Notes: a model not told the origin generated them from the letters alone. DNA of 64,000 nt from Reticulitermes speratus (GCA_021186555.1 JAJKFL010000039.1:24015733-24079732), one strand, 5' to 3'; positions 1 through 12,716 are shown, counted from the first letter of the stretch. Made by a program: numbers and translations.

Positions 1-1364
1 GAAGTACGTTAAGACGTCCGACAAAATATCGAACAATTTTAATCACTGTAAACAGAACTGGCCAAACAGCTTATTAAGCGAGGTTGATGATGATTCACAA
101 TTTAACGCACACCAAAAACCTTTTACACCAATTACTCAGCACTTTAAAGCTCAAGAACTGTATCAAACTTCAATCATTAAAATTATCAGTATGAGCTAGA
201 AATTTGGCATGTACTAGGACACAGACGTAGGTAGTAACCGTGTGTGGTACTCGAACATTTGTGGTATTTAAATACCTATGAAGCTTGCGAAACTGACATG
301 ACGAACTTTATCCATTTTCTGTAATACATTTTCACATTACTGCCTTTCTTCAAGACAGATCACAATATCCAGGCCGATGATACCAGCATCGGATGCTGTA
401 ACTTGCAAACAAGATCGCGAGTGGTGTGAAAATTATCCCATTATAAAAGAAAATTTGTCTACATACCCACACGAACTCATCAGACAAAATAAAGAGCAGG
501 AATTTCAAAGAGTGTTAAAACTCTACAAACATGACACTGTCCTGAACGGAGCAGCTATATATCTGAGAGACCAGTAAAAATACCGACCTTTATTTTCCAG
601 TAGGGTTTCGATTCGCGGTAGAGATACCGATCCTTCTCTTCACAATAAAGTTCAGAACGGTTCTGAGTACCACCAATCCGCAAAATGGAAACCGAGAGCT
701 CTGTTCCATGCAGTAAAGGGGCCAAGCACCGAAATGGCAACGAAAAAACGTTGCGGTGTAGTGGTTAGGGCTAGGAAAGACTTGGGTTTAATATCGGCCC
801 AAAACTACCTATGTGATTGAGGATATCGAAATTTTCCTCAGTAGCTCAATGATAATATTGTAATTTTACTTCTGCACCATTCAAATTTAAAAACAACTCA
901 CAATAATTACCTCATTTAAAAACTTTATAAATTCTTCCGTTACTTAAGTGATCAGATAGACGAATGGCCTTCAAACACTGCTGAAATAAGCACGAGTGGA
1001 CCTACACAATACCACTTACTGCACAACGCTGACTGAATAAACTACTTACATCACAGCCATTACAGCTTGAATGCCGAGCATGATGAATCCAATAAACTGT
1101 AAACCATCAGCATTTAAAACCACTTTTCACAAAAAGTAAAAGACCGCGAAGCCTTGTCACTGAATTTTTGTAGTGTCTCCCATTGTTTGAACAGTTCGTC
1201 ACTTCACTGAAGGTCACGTCAATTTACATTTTATGAAACACTGTGCCTATTATAACCGGTTCATTCCACAGACAAAAGCAAATGCATGTTACGGAAAAAT
1301 AGTTAACACTCAGTCAACTGTTTGGAAGGTGATCAAAACACACAGCAAGAGGGGGATAACTCTG

Positions 1365-1500
1365 TGCAAAACAGACACGACTATATCGATGGTGCGATTC
1401 AACTCGTCTGGGTGGAACTCCGGGAGTTCGGCAAAGTTCGTGCGTTTCGGATTGGGCTCGGCTCCTCCACACGAAGTGCAAACACATTACACATTGTTGA
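1365..1500 (+). pseudogene. Weak similarity to a CAP (antigen-5/SCP) exon
   Basis: One frame reads DGAIQLVWVELREFG and then VRAFRIG, reminiscent of the CAP-family string GH-x-TQ-x-VWA-x-T-x-x-VGCG. The conserved His, Cys and Gly are absent. Splice borders are unclear. This is a guess from pattern only. Confidence 0.15.
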
Positions 1501-3933
1501 AACACGTCACCTGCCTAAAGCCTGCCTATACTTACAGTCTTAGCGCAGCGATATCAGCCGTATGAAAACAATTTAGCAGGATAACAGCACTTACAGAACT
1601 AAACTAATGCACTGATGTTACACCAGCAGTGCTGGTTACTTGCGTAAGTACAAGGCAAAGTTGTCCCTCTGCTTAATAAAGTGCATACATTACGATGCGA
1701 AGACATTTGCGACGATGCAAATGGGTTTAAGCATTCTTAACTTCGGCTTTATATCGGGGGCAGCTGCCCCTGGTGTCTACTGGATAAGCCTGGACGCAGT
1801 AGCCAAAAACAAATTCCATGCTCCTCACAAAAATTGAGGACCAATCATCCAGTCCGTGGGTGATCGGCGAAGACCTTGGTACTTACGTACATTCTTCAAA
1901 GTAGAAAAGATTCAGGACTATAACCAAATTGGTTGCATGGTATATTCGTATTTATACATATTTAACTACATGCAACAATGCCCTTGTTGAGAAGATACAG
2001 GACACTCAAGCGGTCAATAAATTCTCTGCCTTTTGTGGAATTCCAAGGTATTCTTTATGTCGTGCTCAGAACAGCCCACAACTGGGCTCTATTCTTTCTG
2101 AGATCATTCCATTTTAATATTATCTTCCCATCTATGCTATATCTCCCAGTTTGAGGTGGCTGAAAATATATGATCTGACTACCCTAACAAGACTGAGCTG
2201 TATAAATCAAGAAATTTTCCAATATGGAATATTCACCGTTCCTCGGTTACTCCATCACTTCGGGCCTCAGTAATCTGTTTTCACACTTCCAGTTTCTGTT
2301 CGTGGAAGCAAGAAAACCACGCTTTACAAAGACTTAAAATAATTGTTGCTGCATGGACCATGCACAAGCAACCTCAGCAGTCTGGTTTACGAGGCCTTGT
2401 GAGAAAGTACATAGCCTCCCGAAAGCCAAGCAGACATCCAGAACCAACGGCCTGGGTGGAGGGGAGTGGGGGAAGAGAGCACGTCCTTTGTGGCAACTGC
2501 CTCCAGTGATGTTAATAACTTAACATTAACGGGGAAAAGATCCGTGTACTTCCCACTGCAGACTAAACTGCATTCGAGTGGTTCTCTTGCAATATAAATT
2601 ACAGTAAATTGGGGAGTTTGGAAAATAACAGCCACACTGTCCTACATTGCGCTCACTGTGCGACATGTATCGGAAAAAAAAAAAAAAAACTCGTAGTAGT
2701 GGCGGGAGGGTGGGAGTGCAAGAGTTGTGCCAGAAACATTCTGCACGGTATAACTGTAACGTTCGCACCAATGTGGACGGTATATGGAAGTCCTGTGCTC
2801 GAATCTATAATTCACGAGCCTTTCAGAATACAGAGAAGAAGTTTATCAGGTTTGCATATCATCCAACAAAACAAAAGGCAGTTATAACCGCATCCTCAAA
2901 CAGGTTTCAGATTTATGCAGCAGTCTTAATAACTGCCGTTACTGCGGAGTACCAAGTGTCACAGAGAGCTACAGGTATACGACCCGCAGTGCTCAGATCA
3001 CAACTTCCTTCCACTCCCTTACACAATCCATAAAGTTTAGAATTCCCCTCTAAAACCACCTGCCATACCAACACAGACATAAAAGAGGATGCGTCCCCCT
3101 TTGCCGCACCCGCACGACTGCTATGGCGTCCATCCAAGATATTGATTGCACGCTCTGCCAACACTGCACATCTCTCTCGTCTACCCATCCCAGACTCGCA
3201 CCCTCTATCGCCCACTATTCCAATATGAGAGAAAGGGGAAGCATGGTTGTGAGAGAGGGTGGTAGAATAATAGGAGACAGGAGGGTTGCGCGAGAGGGGT
3301 TGTAAAAGTAGGGCTCCAGCATGCCTGTGAGTGTTATGTAGGGGATGAGAGCAGACGAGTCGGAAAGAGAAGGTTGGAATGAATGATGAATACCATCCCC
3401 TCACTTCGTTCACCCCCGACTGGCGACACAACCGTCCTCAACCATACTAGTCTACGGCAATTCTGCTCCCACTTGCTAACAAAAGAATGGATCAGCAGCA
3501 CGCAACAAAAAAAAAAGTTTTAAAAAAGTTACAAGGGTGGGAGAGAGAGAAAATTGGAAACAAGGAGAAACGGAATGAAAGGGAAAGAAAGAAAGGACAA
3601 GGGAAACATTCATGACAAGCGTTGCAGTGGGGCATAGGAGGGAACAATGCAAGGAAATGCTTGATCATTTAGCATTACAACGAACACATTAAGCGTGGTG
3701 CTGTGAAAAGGCAAATGTTGAAATAATAGGTGGGCGTGTTGAACAGCTTCCAATTACTGTTTTAGCAATAACAGAAAAGGGTATCAATCATCGGCCCATT
3801 TACTTCAGAAAGCTATTTGTCCAAAAGAAATATTAATCTTCTAACGTTGCATTTGTACCGCGTACATGCCGAGTGTGGTACTACATTAGTGACCGTGGTA
3901 ATTTCAATTAAGCACCATGTTATGAATTAAGTA

Positions 3934-4168
3934 CGTATTGAGGAGTAAAGGTACACCTCCAGTCTTTCTTAACCTCGGTACTTGATAGAGGTACGCTGTT
4001 ATCTTAAAGCCCGGAGGGAAGATTTCAGTTACATTTTGGACAGGAGGTTCGCTGGGCCCCACAGTCTGGAAACACTGCGATAAACAAATATCTCCGCCCA
4101 AGCGGGAAATCGAACTCCGATTCTCAGGTCGTTCAGTCCGTAGCCTGGTCACTATACCAACTACGCAA
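3934..4168 (-). mobile_element. SINE family A
   Basis: Read on the minus strand, the head GTAGTTGGTATAGTGACCAG and a mutated B box GAGTTCGATTTCCCG are followed by the family body. The GGGGTAAAG block is degraded. Confidence 0.75.
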
Positions 4169-4779
4169 ATTCGACAATCTTCGTTTGTGAAACTGGGTGA
4201 ACATAATTCAACCGCGTTTATATCTAAAAATGTGCAACTGATTCACTACAGCTGTACAATGCACATATTTTAATTTGTGGACTCAAGTGAAAAGGGGGTG
4301 AGATCAGTACCAAGACTGCACCGACATACGCCGTTTTACAAAGCAGCTTTCCTTCTTTCACAAAGTGAATCATATTACGAAGAAGGGAAAGTTGTGCGGA
4401 AAAACTGGGGTCTATGAACGCACTAACGATACTGACTGCTTTCCTTCACGTGCGCCCATGTTGATAAGTTCATGTTCATTTGTCAAGAATGACCGCTGAT
4501 AGGAAGTTCCCGACCCATAGGATGTCCTTCGTAACGTCACTGTGCACTAGGAAGGACGAATGATTTAGTATGCTTTTAATAATCCTTATTTCTAAAAGCA
4601 GATGCAGTAGTATTTTGAAGATGGTGCTGTATGAACTGCAGTACGCGAAGAAGGCATATAGCCCAAGTGTCTAAGTGAAATTAAAGCAGTCCTTGTGTTG
4701 TTGTATTAGTAGGTCTATTATAGGGCTAAATGTCATGTAATGGGCATTATGTATTTATATCTAAGCTACATGACTTTCA

Positions 4780-4832
4780 TTATTATTATTATTATTATTA
4801 TAAACCAGAATTGAATTGAATTGAATTGAATT
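4780..4832 (+). repeat. (TTA)n followed by (TTGAA)n
   Basis: Seven TTA units, a short spacer, then five TTGAA units. Confidence 0.9.
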
Positions 4833-5673
4833 ATCGCCATTTTTAAATCAGTCGTAATGACGTTATGAGGAAAGTGAGTGGCTAAGGACAGACCGAATGG
4901 GTGTAAATCCCGGCGGAAGTCACAAGTTTCAGTCTTCGTTAACTCGTCTAGTATGGCCATACGGTCAACCCTGCTTGCTATCCAAAAAGTAATAAGAGAC
5001 TTGTCTCCTTAATTAAATAGGCCAAACCTCCAGTTACTGCCGAGACCTGGAAAGAGTGGGGCTTTATCTTCACAACCTTCAGCGACTTCAAGAAATAAAG
5101 TTTACGCATAGCAGTAGCTATCATCATAATCATCATTATCATCATCACAAACTCACCAACTTCAGCAGGCAAGACGTCGCATAACTACAAAGATAACCGC
5201 ACTCTACCTATAGCTGTAAATTCCCTATAGACCATCCACAAGCTTCCTCTGGCCTAAGTCAATCAGCCTAAAGCGGCTGTCGTTAGCGAAGGTTATCACG
5301 TGGCTAAAACTTCCAACAACCATGTGACACACAACGGCTAGACCATTCTAGGGAATATAGGGGAGTACGCTGGAGGGGAAAGTTTGTGGAGGGGGTAGAC
5401 CCATGAAACTTCTCTCCGTGGCGTTAGTATAGTCAGCAGCCACTAATGGGAGTGTCATTTAGCACTGTCCACGCAGACCAATTTCCGCTTTCGTCATGCT
5501 CCTTGTGCCAGTCTGTCTTCTGAGCGCCCTTCACGTGCAGAACAGCAAACATTAACACGTCAAGTCCCGTTTGGTGTTATTTTCGTGGAGACAAGATAGC
5601 AGGAAGGAAGAAACACCTAGTACGCCTACTAATAATCCTTGCAGGGAAATTTACTTCTATGGCAACGATTTTT

Positions 5674-5927
5674 GCGGGCCGGTAGTCGGTATAGCGACTC
5701 GCTACGGGCTGGGCGGTAATGGGATCGAATCCCTGTGAGGGCGAGAATTTCCGCACCCGTTCTGACCGGCACTGGGGCACACACCGCGTCCTATACAAGG
5801 GGTACCCGGTCATTCCCGGGGGTAAAGAGACCGGAGCGTGGCGTTAACCACCCACCCCATCCAGCTCCGAGGTTAAAGGAAGAGTAGAATTACACCTCTA
5901 CTCCCCCTCTGTGCCTTCGTGGTAGGT
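5674..5927 (+). mobile_element. SINE family A (GCGACTCGC subtype)
   Basis: The head TAGTCGGTATAGCGACTCGC and B-box GGATCGAATCCC are followed by the family middle TTCCCGGGGGTAAAG and an end near CTCCCCCTCTGTGCC. It shares its head subtype with the copies at 53570 and 58577. Confidence 0.8.
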
Positions 5928-6246
5928 TCTAGGGTAAACTTGAGTTTGAGTTCCAACCTAAGAAATAAAAAAGAAAATATGTCGGTTTTGAAATACTTGA
6001 GTGTCAAACTAAGAACCACACCGCTGAAAAATAACCCTCGGCAACAGTAAGGGTTACGTTGCTGGGGGGAAATCGCGGTTGGCAATAAGTCAGGGGTTAG
6101 GGGAATCGATGTCGCTGTTATACGTCAGAGCCAATGTTGCCTGTAGCTTCAATAAACACAAACATTACACAGGAAAACGTTTAAAAATAAACATGTTCAG
6201 GTTACGTACAATCAAAAATATAAAATAATCAGTTCTGTTATTTCCG

Positions 6247-6512
6247 CGTAAGGCATTAGATCAGAATTGAAGTGACCATGGCACAGATAATGCTGACGGT
6301 GGCATTCGAATCGTGCCCGGTTCCATTCTCGGTTGACACCGGCCATCCTGACTCAGGTTTCTCGTGGTTCTCCGCATTTCCTCTAGGCAATTACCAGGTT
6401 GGTACTTCGTTACGGCGACAGCCGTTCCCTTCAGAACCTTTTCCAATTCATCATCTACCATACTATGCTAGACGTTATGTATCCTGAGTTACTGACAGCG
6501 TCGTCAAATAAG
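6247..6512 (+). mobile_element. SINE family E, diverged
   Basis: A tRNA-like beginning with CATTCGAATCGTGCC leads to a 3' end GAGTTACTGACAGCGTCGTC that recurs in other copies. It is moderately diverged. Confidence 0.55.
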
Positions 6513-6937
6513 TCCTAAAGATGACGATGGTTGTGGTCACCCTCTTACCGAGCCACAGCCATATTAAAAACACAGGCTACAAAACCCTAATACGACGTGT
6601 TGGCGAGAGACTACTGTATGTACTAGTACATTCAAGAACAACTCCGTCCTGTGAAACAGTGTCATTGTACAGACGAAATTTATAAAAAGAAATTGGCCCT
6701 GAACATTCAATATCGCTACTCATGACAGTTAGTGTTTCCGTGGATAAATCTTGAAACAACCCAGGGTCACAGAGGCTGACAAGAGCTGTTAGTGCGAACA
6801 ACAAAATTATTACACCATGACTTGACTTCAGTACCTAACGCTCAAGTTGGGGGCCAGAGATCTAGGAGTGCTCAAGTTAATACAATCACAAAAACAGCTT
6901 CGTGCTAGAGAAGACGGCTCAAACGACTTCTATTCGG

Positions 6938-7152
6938 ATGATTCGTACCTCGAATCTCGTCCGTGACACCGAATAACCTGCCGGAGATTTTGCGTGAGTT
7001 TCGTCTGTTCCTACAGGCAAATGCCGTGAGACTTTAAATCACGCAACGACCGCGCCGCTTCACACCCATCCCAATTCACTAATCATCTTAATATTCGACG
7101 CTACACAGCCCTGGGCCACTGACAGCCTCGTTAAATATACCGTAAATAAATA
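6938..7152 (+). mobile_element. SINE family E, diverged
   Basis: The head has TACCTCGAATCTCGTCCG. The 3' end GGCCACTGACAGCCTCGTTA is followed by an A/T-rich tail. Confidence 0.55.
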
Positions 7153-8259
7153 AAATCTGTTTCAAAGAAAAGAAGGTTTCTTTACAGGGAGCAGCCTGTC
7201 ATATAAACATAAGATATAGTACGGTATATAAACGTAGAATTTAGGTATTTATTGACATTATTTATCACAGCAGAATATTTACTGATTATCCGCAGCAATA
7301 AAAGGCACAGTGCACAGATATCTACTGACACCATTATTCGCCTGTGTGACCAAATCAGAATTTTTCACAGAAACGTCCAGTATCATTTTCCGCGCCGTTT
7401 TATAGATGATCATACTGTACCTTCATTTTTCTGACAGTATATGCTATATGTTTCGTCTGCTCAGGACAGGCATAAAACAGCTGTAACGTAATACGGTTGA
7501 ATTAGATCCAATTGTCTATTTGTATATTGGACGTACCCAAAGCAACGTGCTCCAGTTCTGGGAAACACAGCACAGACTAATTCCTCTGCTGAAGGTCTGC
7601 CATGCTTTTTCCGATGAGAGGAGCTTCAGAAAGGGCAAAAATGTAATTAAATGCGTCTACCTACAGCTGATCAGTGAATGAGGAATATAGGATACGTACG
7701 AAGGAGAGGCGTACATCGCGATGAAGACAGTAAAATCTATCCAAACGATAACAATAATGATATGATTAATGAAATTCCAAAAGCTATAACAACACGGATT
7801 TCCGGACAGAACTCATAAACCTCCTTTTCTACTCGAAAAGACATACAAACAGACTTCGCTCTGTAAATACTGTAATAACATTAGACCAAGCAGCAGACAA
7901 AGCTACCGTTTAAAGCTCAGTGATTAGCGCATGTCCGTACCACTTGCTGTTACATTTAAAAAATCTACATTTTGCCCACGCGGTGTATTTACTGTATCTG
8001 TTCCGTATAGTTCTCTGAAAGCATTGCGAATATTTGCTGTAGCAGCTTTAACGGCTTGGTCTTTACGATTAGATGGAGTCTATTCTCCGTGAGGTAGAAA
8101 ATGAGGTTTTATATATTATTTAAAAGAATTTAAGTTTTCAAAGATTAACATATACAGTCACGCTTGCTATATGTACAATGGTGAAGAAAATATGAGTTTA
8201 TTTACTACCAACGGGCCCATGCAGAAAATTCTGTAGTTTATAGTTTCCATTTTTTCAGA

Positions 8260-8605
8260 ATCCTAGCAAAAGCGCTACAACGGAACTTTAATTTTGCCCC
8301 CCAGCAGTATACTGTATAACGTTGTTTCTCCGTATCCTAGCGAAAATACATGTTTTGAGTTTCCCTGAGTGATAGGTTTTCATCAAGCCGAGCTCAAAAG
8401 CCGACTTCCCAGTTCACAAGTTTGCACGCACGTCATGTCGTTATTATCGGTTTAGGTAATTAAAAAGAAAGGCGCTAGGATTGGCTGCAACGGCATAATT
8501 GTCATACAAAGTTTTCGCGAAAATCGATCAAACGGTTCAGAAGTTGCAATTGGGAACGCAGAGTATGGTAATCTTACAAGCCTACTTTTTTGTCGTTTTA
8601 GGGGA
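8260..8605 (+). repeat. Interspersed repeat family I
   Basis: TCCTAGCAAAAGCGCTACAA, then CCGTATCCTAGCGAAAATAC, then CGCGAAAATCGATCAAACGG and TTCAGAAG. The same order occurs at 16230-16495. It has no coding signal, and the class is unknown. Confidence 0.65.
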
Positions 8606-9016
8606 AGAAAGTAGGCTAAATCGAATACGATGTGTTTCAACATTATTATGTTATTAACCCCCAACCGTTCACACTTCTACAGTCAGGTTACCAATATTTA
8701 CTCCGAACGGCGCCTGCAATAACACAGATACAAGCCGCATATGTTCGAGTAATACAAGCTGACATCTTACTAAGGTACGTGGCACAATGACGTGTGTATA
8801 TTAAGTAACACTACTTTAGCTCGCACCTCACAGGTCAGTACATTCGCTACATTACTGATAATGGTTACAGCAAATTAAAAAGTATGAGTTTGGGGAGGAG
8901 CAGCTTCCAAAGACGAAACAATATGTATATCCACTTTGATAAAATCGAACAAATGGTTCAACAACTCACAAATTACACACCAACGAAATGCACTATATTT
9001 TCACATTTTATACTTT

Positions 9017-9063
9017 AACCCCTACATATGTTTCAGCCTTTACAAGGCCATCTTCAGGGGGCT
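9017..9063 (-). ncRNA. Hammerhead-ribozyme-like motif, left arm of palindrome
   Basis: This is the mirror copy of the motif at 9192-9238, read on the minus strand with the same stems, core and ATAT loop. The motif itself is identical; the nearest arm mismatch lies just outside stem I (ACGAGCCCC here, ACAAGCCCC in the other arm). It carries the same unpaired T beside stem II. Confidence 0.6.
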
Positions 9064-9191
9064 CGTAATCTACATTTACTTTACATCCATTGTTTATGTC
9101 TGTTATTATGTTATATATCAAATTTGACTACATGTGATATATAACATAATAACAGACATAAACAATGGATGTAAAGTAAATGTAGATTACA

Positions 9192-9238
9192 AGCCCCCTG
9201 AAGATGGCCTTGTAAAGGCTGAAACATATGTAGGGGTT
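9192..9238 (+). ncRNA. Hammerhead-ribozyme-like motif, right arm of palindrome
   Basis: The order of elements fits a minimal type I hammerhead. Stem I 5' strand is AGCCCC (9192-9197) and the core CTGAAGA is 9198-9204 (consensus CUGANGA). Stem II is GGCCTT/AAGGCT with a GTA loop (9206-9220), followed by GAA (9221-9223). The short stem III is AC/GT with a palindromic ATAT loop (9224-9231), then A at 9232 as the expected cleavage base. Stem I 3' strand GGGGTT (9233-9238) pairs with AGCCCC. One deviation is a T at 9205 left unpaired between the core and stem II, and stem II closes with a G-T pair, so activity is uncertain. Such motifs are known from Penelope-like elements; a reverse transcriptase is not present here. 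Confidence 0.6.
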
Positions 9239-9550
9239 AAAGTATAAAATGTGAAAATATAGTGCCTTTCGTTGGTGTGTAATTTGTGAGTTGTTAAAAA
9301 ATGCACGGTGAAGATAATACAAAATGGTTCAACAGTTCAAAACACATATATACAGACAGTATGGTGCTGTCAGTTTATTTCTTAAGCAAAGGGAAGCAGA
9401 CTAAACGGAGTGTCAGTGCGTCTATGTGCAGTTCCGTATCCATGCAGGTAATTCGACCACGAAGATACCGCTCGTAGACCTACAGAAAAGTACACGGTGG
9501 GCCTACTGTTCCTGTGCTTACTGAACCACCACTCCTTCCGGTCGCATGGG

Positions 9551-9770
9551 AGAATGGAGGCACAGCTCCACACATTATCGATCTCAGTATATTTAATGAA
9601 CGATCAACTTATCTCGCTGGTTTATTCAGGGCACCTACTGGGCCACGTGGGCCCTACAGCCGATCTGAACGTGACGGTAAAGCGAATCATTCCTGCCCCC
9701 CCCCCCCCACCGTGAAATCCGGTCAGCCAGCCCGTAGTCAACCACTGTACTGACTGAGCTATCACGGCTT
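9551..9770 (-). mobile_element. SINE family A, diverged, with a C-run
   Basis: On the plus strand it ends GACTGAGCTATCACGGC, the reverse of a family A head, after CAGCCAGCCCGTAGTC. A run of 13-14 C at about 9697-9709 interrupts the B-box region. Confidence 0.65.
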
Positions 9771-10567
9771 ATCCAAATCAGCGCGGAAGAACCAAAAACC
9801 GAACGACCGGAACCTAAGAAAAATCATAAAAAAACTACATCCAGAATAGTGGGCCGGATGAGATCTGAAATGCGCATGTCCAGGGTAAACCACTGAAGAG
9901 TCATCGACTGTGTAGCTATTGCTGTTCAATCGTCTGAACAAGAAGGAAGACAAAATTCACTGCTGTGAGAGTTCATAACAGAATCGGTGCGAGGTTGCAA
10001 GCAGTCGGTACGACGTTTTGACTCTCTTTGACTTCAGGTGCAACATATTCACAAGCCGAAGCAGAACGTACCCTCTGAAAACTGCAATTGACTTAAAGAT
10101 AAGCCAATGGGCAGATCGCCAACAAGCTGCTCAAAATGATCTAACTACAAAAGTTGGGTTATTCAAAGGAATCTATATACGAGCGACCGCTTTTAGTAGA
10201 GCATACACACTGTCACACCCACAAGATCCAGCCCGGTTATTTTGTTAGCACGTTAGAACGCCTCTACCCCCCCCCCCCCAAACAGTAGGGGTATCAAATA
10301 TGCTGAGTTTAGCCCACGACTGCGATGTATAGTACTGCCGTTAAGTTAATTCCAAACGATATGAAGACAGGAGTGCGTTTCGTTTCATCTTTCAACTGCA
10401 TGGGGAAAGGGACAAACTTTTAGTTGGAAAATAATAAGAGGACACTTCACGTTAGGTACAAGCGCACGTGTATAAAGAAGGGCAATATTATGCCCAAACT
10501 TTACCTTCAGAGAGAGAGAGTATATGTCGGTGTGAACTCGACTGACCAACTTTTGTGATGACTACGA

Positions 10568-10860
10568 GACAGCTCAGTCGGTATAGTAACTAGGCTACGG
10601 GCTGGACGACTGACAAATCGTGCTTCGATTCTCGGCAGGGCATGAGATATTACTCTTCTCCAAAGCGCCAAGACAAACTCTGGGGTCCACCCAGCCTCCT
10701 ATTCAATAGATACCAGGGACACTTTCCCCGGGAACTAAGCGCCCGGGATACGGAAGCTAACCACTCATGTCCACGTAGTACCCAGGTTAAGAATGGGTGG
10801 CGATACATCTCCATTCCCCTACATGCCTTAATGGTGTTCTACCTTAACCTTTACAATGAA
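10568..10860 (+). mobile_element. SINE family A
   Basis: The head CTCAGTCGGTATAGTAACTA, CTACGGGCTGGACG and B-box TTCGATTCTCGG are followed by CCACCCAGCCTCC and the family 3' end. Its reading frames are by-products. Confidence 0.8.
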
Positions 10861-11561
10861 AATTCAGGCTCCATAAAACTTCGGAATCTCTTGATCATCT
10901 GGCACGACCCCCGAAAGTTTGTGTGCATTATAACAGGCTTTACAAACATGGAAGTACTTTCCTTGGGCATTTACCATTGTCTTTGTAATGAGATAAACAA
11001 CTTTCGGGGCTTGTTTTCTTCTCCGACTCCATATGCAAGCTTGGTTAATGCAATACGAGGGCTCGGTTTGATAAAGCTACTTCTTACTAGGCCTACAGGC
11101 CTGGCGCCCTCATATTACATTTTCATTCCAACCATCTTAATACGTATATAGCCTACAGCCAGTCTCCGGAACATCGTCCATCTTGTTAGGCAGACAATGG
11201 ACAGTGTCCAAGGAACACAATATTACAATGCAGACGCAAACTTTCAAAGCCGTAACTTATATTTTTCTGTGCAGGATGTGGCGCGCAGAAGAAACGGGTT
11301 CTAAACCCCTGTTCTGTGATGAAGTACAGGTAGGCGAAAGGATGTAATGTTTAGACAGCAAGCCAACATTTATTTTGAGCTGAGAAGACGTAGGCCAGCA
11401 CAGAAACGTTTAGGAATGTGACATGTTGCAGACCCGCAAACCCGCTGGCCAAACCGTCGAAAAACAGAGATTAAATCGGAAGAGAGGAAGAAATGCACGT
11501 AACAACTATAAAACAGGTAAAGTAAAAGTGAAATTGTCACAGCGTGCTTGATTAGGTACCC

Positions 11562-11627
11562 CGCGATGACGGCCTACGGGGCGGAGGGGGGGCATTATTA
11601 ACCTCGGCGCTAGATGGAGGTCAGTGG
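11562..11627 (-). mobile_element. SINE family A, 3' fragment
   Basis: Only the 3' part remains: plus-strand TTAACCTCGGCGCTAGATGG and AGTGGTGATGATCAAC. Confidence 0.5.
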
Positions 11628-11827
11628 TGATGATCAACACTAAACAACATTTCCGAGCCAAGAATTCTGCCTCGTGATTAAAAAAAACAAACGTCTGTGT
11701 GCAGCAGTAGCGCTGTGTAACTGCTGTCCCCATCATCTCGAAGTGCACCAAAAATTCTTGAATTCAACAGTGTCAAGTTTATAACGTTTACCATCTTCAT
11801 CACTAACTTTACTAACTTCTTCAACAA

Positions 11828-12090
11828 GGGCTCAGGCGGTTAGTTGCCGGTCTCTCACCGCAGAGGCCCCGGTTCGACTCCGGGTCAGTCCATGTGGGAT
11901 TTGTGGTGGACAAAGTGGCACTGGGACAGGTTTTTGCCCGAGTACTTCGGTTTTCCCCTGTAAATTTCATTCCACCGGTGCTCCATTACTTGCGAAAAAC
12001 GAAAAAACTAATCATCTTCATCACAGGGTTCCACAATAAGCCTCTAGGTTGGGGTGCGTCCGTAGCATCTGCTGCGGGGCCCTTCACCAC
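11828..12090 (+). mobile_element. SINE family B
   Basis: The head GGCTCAGGCGGTTAG...CTCTCACCGC...GGTTCGACTCC resembles tRNA-Glu (CTC). The body is TGGTGGACAAAGTGGCACTGG, and the tail runs through CATCTGCTGCGGGGC. Confidence 0.85.
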
Positions 12091-12291
12091 ACGTCTTCAA
12101 CAACTAACAGAGAAACGAATAGAGTACCTGAGGTCGATTATTTAGATGTCATAGGCTAGGTGTTCGCATTAAACTTGGTCTCTTGTAGTGAAAGAAGAAA
12201 AAAAAAGGGGTAATTGTTAAGTGCTACTGAGAAACGAACGTCACAATTTGCTTCAATATCCTGGGAAATATCAATTCTGCACGTTTTATAC

Positions 12292-12604
12292 CAGGGTGGC
12301 CAAACCGCGGCTCGCGAGCCACATGCAGCTCTTTGACATATAATGTGCGGCTCGCGGAAATATGTTGGCTGAGCTCCTTTTTTGCATTGCAATTCATATA
12401 AAAGGTAAATAAAAAATTTTCAAGCTTTATAATTATGAGAGTCCACTGGATTAAAACGTAAGTTTAAATGCTCATGATTTTTGTAACACAATGTCCATGT
12501 AACAGCAAAAACGTGTGTGTAATATTTGTTCATGTCTTGCGGCTCTCAAACATCTGAAGTTTATCGTATGTGGCTCTTACGTTAAGCACGTTTGGCCACC
12601 CCTG
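12292..12604. mobile_element. hAT-type MITE, perfect 8-bp target duplication
   Basis: The ends CAGGGTGGCCAAAC and GTTTGGCCACCCCTG form terminal inverted repeats, and TTTTATAC is identical on both sides (12284-12291 and 12605-12612). The subterminal GGCTCGCGAGCCACATG and its relatives repeat internally. It is 313 bp with no open frame, so non-autonomous. Confidence 0.93.
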
Positions 12605-12617
12605 TTTTATACTAACA

Positions 12618-12655
12618 GCACAATGTTTCAGAGGCTGGTTCTGCTCCCATCTTCA
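12618..12655 (-). ncRNA. Degenerate hammerhead-like motif (inverted partner)
   Basis: On the minus strand CTGAAGA is followed by a GC-rich hairpin-like stretch and GAAAC. The base after the short stem III would be G, which breaks the cleavage-site rule, so this is a relic at best. It faces the similar motif at 12717 on the plus strand. Confidence 0.35.
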
Positions 12656-12716
12656 GGTAGGGAAGGGTCCGTTTGAAAGGTATAATCCCTGACACTGTTC
12701 AATGTCACCTACGTGC

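Larger units (their letters stand above)
8960..9295. repeat. Near-perfect palindrome, two 161-bp arms
   Basis: The left arm is 8960-9120 and the right arm 9135-9295, with a 14-bp spacer. I count two mismatches between arms. A 13-bp direct repeat AAATGGTTCAACA occurs at 8951-8963 and 9322-9334 and may be a target-site duplication for an inserted inverted element. Each arm carries a hammerhead-like motif pointing outward. Both arms also give the same 60-codon open frame on opposite strands, which is a by-product. Confidence 0.9.

Noticed and set aside
2913..3431. A 172-codon minus-strand open frame, the longest in the window (joint with 57544-58053)
   Set aside because: No recognisable domain, biased Ser/Arg/His composition, and a plus strand full of GGGAG and GAGAGA runs. 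Length alone is not convincing in 64 kb.
8936..9322. A mirrored pair of 63-64 codon open frames on opposite strands
   Set aside because: Both come from the palindrome arms. Being identical on both strands reflects the inverted repeat, not coding.
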